A program made the position numbers and the translations under genes. 5,244 nt of DNA, from NCBI GenBank assembly GCA_028292835.1, contig JAQGLP010000019.1:1-5244 (forward strand), read 5' to 3'. Each line of letters begins with the position of its first letter. Positions within the stretch are counted from its first letter, which is position 1. The stretch comes from Variovorax sp. (GTDB lineage: Bacteria > Pseudomonadota > Gammaproteobacteria > Burkholderiales > Burkholderiaceae_C). Of the stretch, positions 4,545-5,244 are shown one piece after another. The notes below the pieces were generated by a model that was not told the DNA's origin, did no database searches, and saw nothing but the letters and a program-made list of their open reading frames with translations.

Positions 4545-5244
4545 GAGCGTGTTATGCACTTTGGCTTTGCTCCATTGCAAGCGTGCCCATCTGGGCGGGA
4601 TGAGCAGGAAGCCGTATCCGAGTGATTTGAGCCAGGAGGAATGGGGTTTTGTGGCGCCATACCTCACGGCTGATGAAGGAAGACGCGCCGCAGCGCGAGC
4701 ACAGTCTGCACGAGGTGTTCAACGCGCTGCGCTGGCTCGCACGCGCTGGTGCACTTTGGCGGCGGCTGCCACATGACTTTCCGCCCTGGGCGGCTGTCTA
4801 CCAGCAGTTTCGGCGCTGGAGCGAAGCGGGCTGCTTTGAAGCGCTGGTGAGCGACATGCGCTCGATCATCCGTGCCGGCCAAGGGCCGCGCCAGCCAGCC
4901 CAGCGCCGTGATCCCGGACGGGCGCACGCTGCAGTCGAGTTGCGAGAGTGGCCCGCGCTCCGGATACGACGGCTACAAAAGAAGGCGTGGCTCCAAGGTT
5001 CATATGGCGGTGGACACGCTGGGCCACCTGATCGATCTCACCGTCACGCCGGCCAGCGAGCAGGAGCGCTCGCAGGTCCAGCAGTTGTGCCAGGCGGTGC
5101 AAGACGCCACAGGCCAGACGGTGCAAATAGCTTGGGCCGATGAAGGCTACACGGGCGAAGACGCCAAGAGCGCTGCCCAGGCTGCGGGCATCGAGTTGCG
5201 GGTGGTCCAAGCTGCCCGAGGCCAAAAAGGGCTTTGTGCTGCTG
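4545..5244 (+). mobile_element. Second IS5-family element IS-R, left end and most of its body
   Basis: The element appears to begin with GAGCGTGTTATGCAC at 4545, just after CTA, a target type used by IS5-family elements. Its transposase starts 55 bp inside and reads rightward, opposite to IS-L. The right end is outside the window, so the inverted repeat and target duplication cannot be tested. The left border is inferred from the change of homology and the terminal-looking sequence. Confidence 0.65.
4600..5244 (+). pseudogene. IS5-family transposase (IS-R) with three apparent frameshifts, C-terminus beyond window
   Basis: The protein is recognisable across three frames. MSRKPYPSDLSQEEWGFVAP runs from ATG 4600. 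LMKEDAPQREHSLHEVFNAL and RWLARAGALWRRLPHDFPPW follow in the next frame from about 4670. IPDGRTLQSSCESGPRSGYD, GSKVHMAVDTLGHLIDLTVT and QIAWADEGYTGEDAK lie in the third frame from about 4885. A fourth frame near 5208 gives LPEAKKGFVLL up to the window end. Each shift is explained by one extra base: a G in CGGC at 4668-4669, a G in AGGGC at 4883-4885, and a C in TCCA at 5207-5208. With these corrected, about 214 residues are visible. They include the likely first two catalytic aspartates (GAC 4917-4919 and GAT 5139-5141). The glutamate-bearing C-terminus lies outside. It is non-functional as written, unless the insertions are sequencing errors. Confidence 0.87.

Overview
The window is GC-rich DNA, probably proteobacterial. 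The transposase types suggest a beta- or gammaproteobacterium, but the sequence cannot fix the genus. It has two parts: a short stretch of chromosomal-type metabolic genes (about 1-1550), then a nest of three insertion sequences (about 1552-5244, running off the right end).

Left part. A complete gene at 90-731 encodes a protein of the dihydrofolate-reductase / RibD C-terminal-domain superfamily. It sits behind a good promoter candidate, flanked by the arms of a perfect 15-bp inverted repeat that looks like an operator. After a 199-bp gap comes a second, distinct member of the same superfamily (931-1461). It has a good ribosome binding site, but its frame is cut by an in-frame TAG at codon 36, so it is probably a recent pseudogene.

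Right part. Reading on the minus strand, an IS5-family transposase gene (here IS-L) is split in two. Its 3' part is at 1562-1711 and its 5'-truncated remainder at 4188-4544. Between them lies a complete IS21-family element at 1712-4187 (2476 bp). That element has TG...CA ends, imperfect terminal inverted repeats, two 23-bp-spaced terminal repeat copies at each end, a 7-bp target duplication (GCCGGTC), and the two-gene istA-istB operon with an ATGA overlap. Removing the element and one copy of the duplication restores the IS-L reading frame exactly.

Further right, IS-L is cut off where a second IS5-family element (IS-R, plus strand) begins at about 4545. IS-R's transposase is clearly recognisable, but its frame is broken by three apparent +1 insertions, each a one-base extension of a short homopolymer. 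Its C-terminus lies beyond the window.

IstA (DDE transposase) and IstB (AAA+ ATPase helper) look intact and are the only apparently functional mobility genes here. I saw no CRISPR array, tRNA, rRNA, toxin-antitoxin or defence system, and nothing that convincingly amounts to a previously undescribed system. The most worthwhile points are the promoter/operator architecture at the left edge, the precisely resolved nested insertion, and the hairpin at the end of istB.
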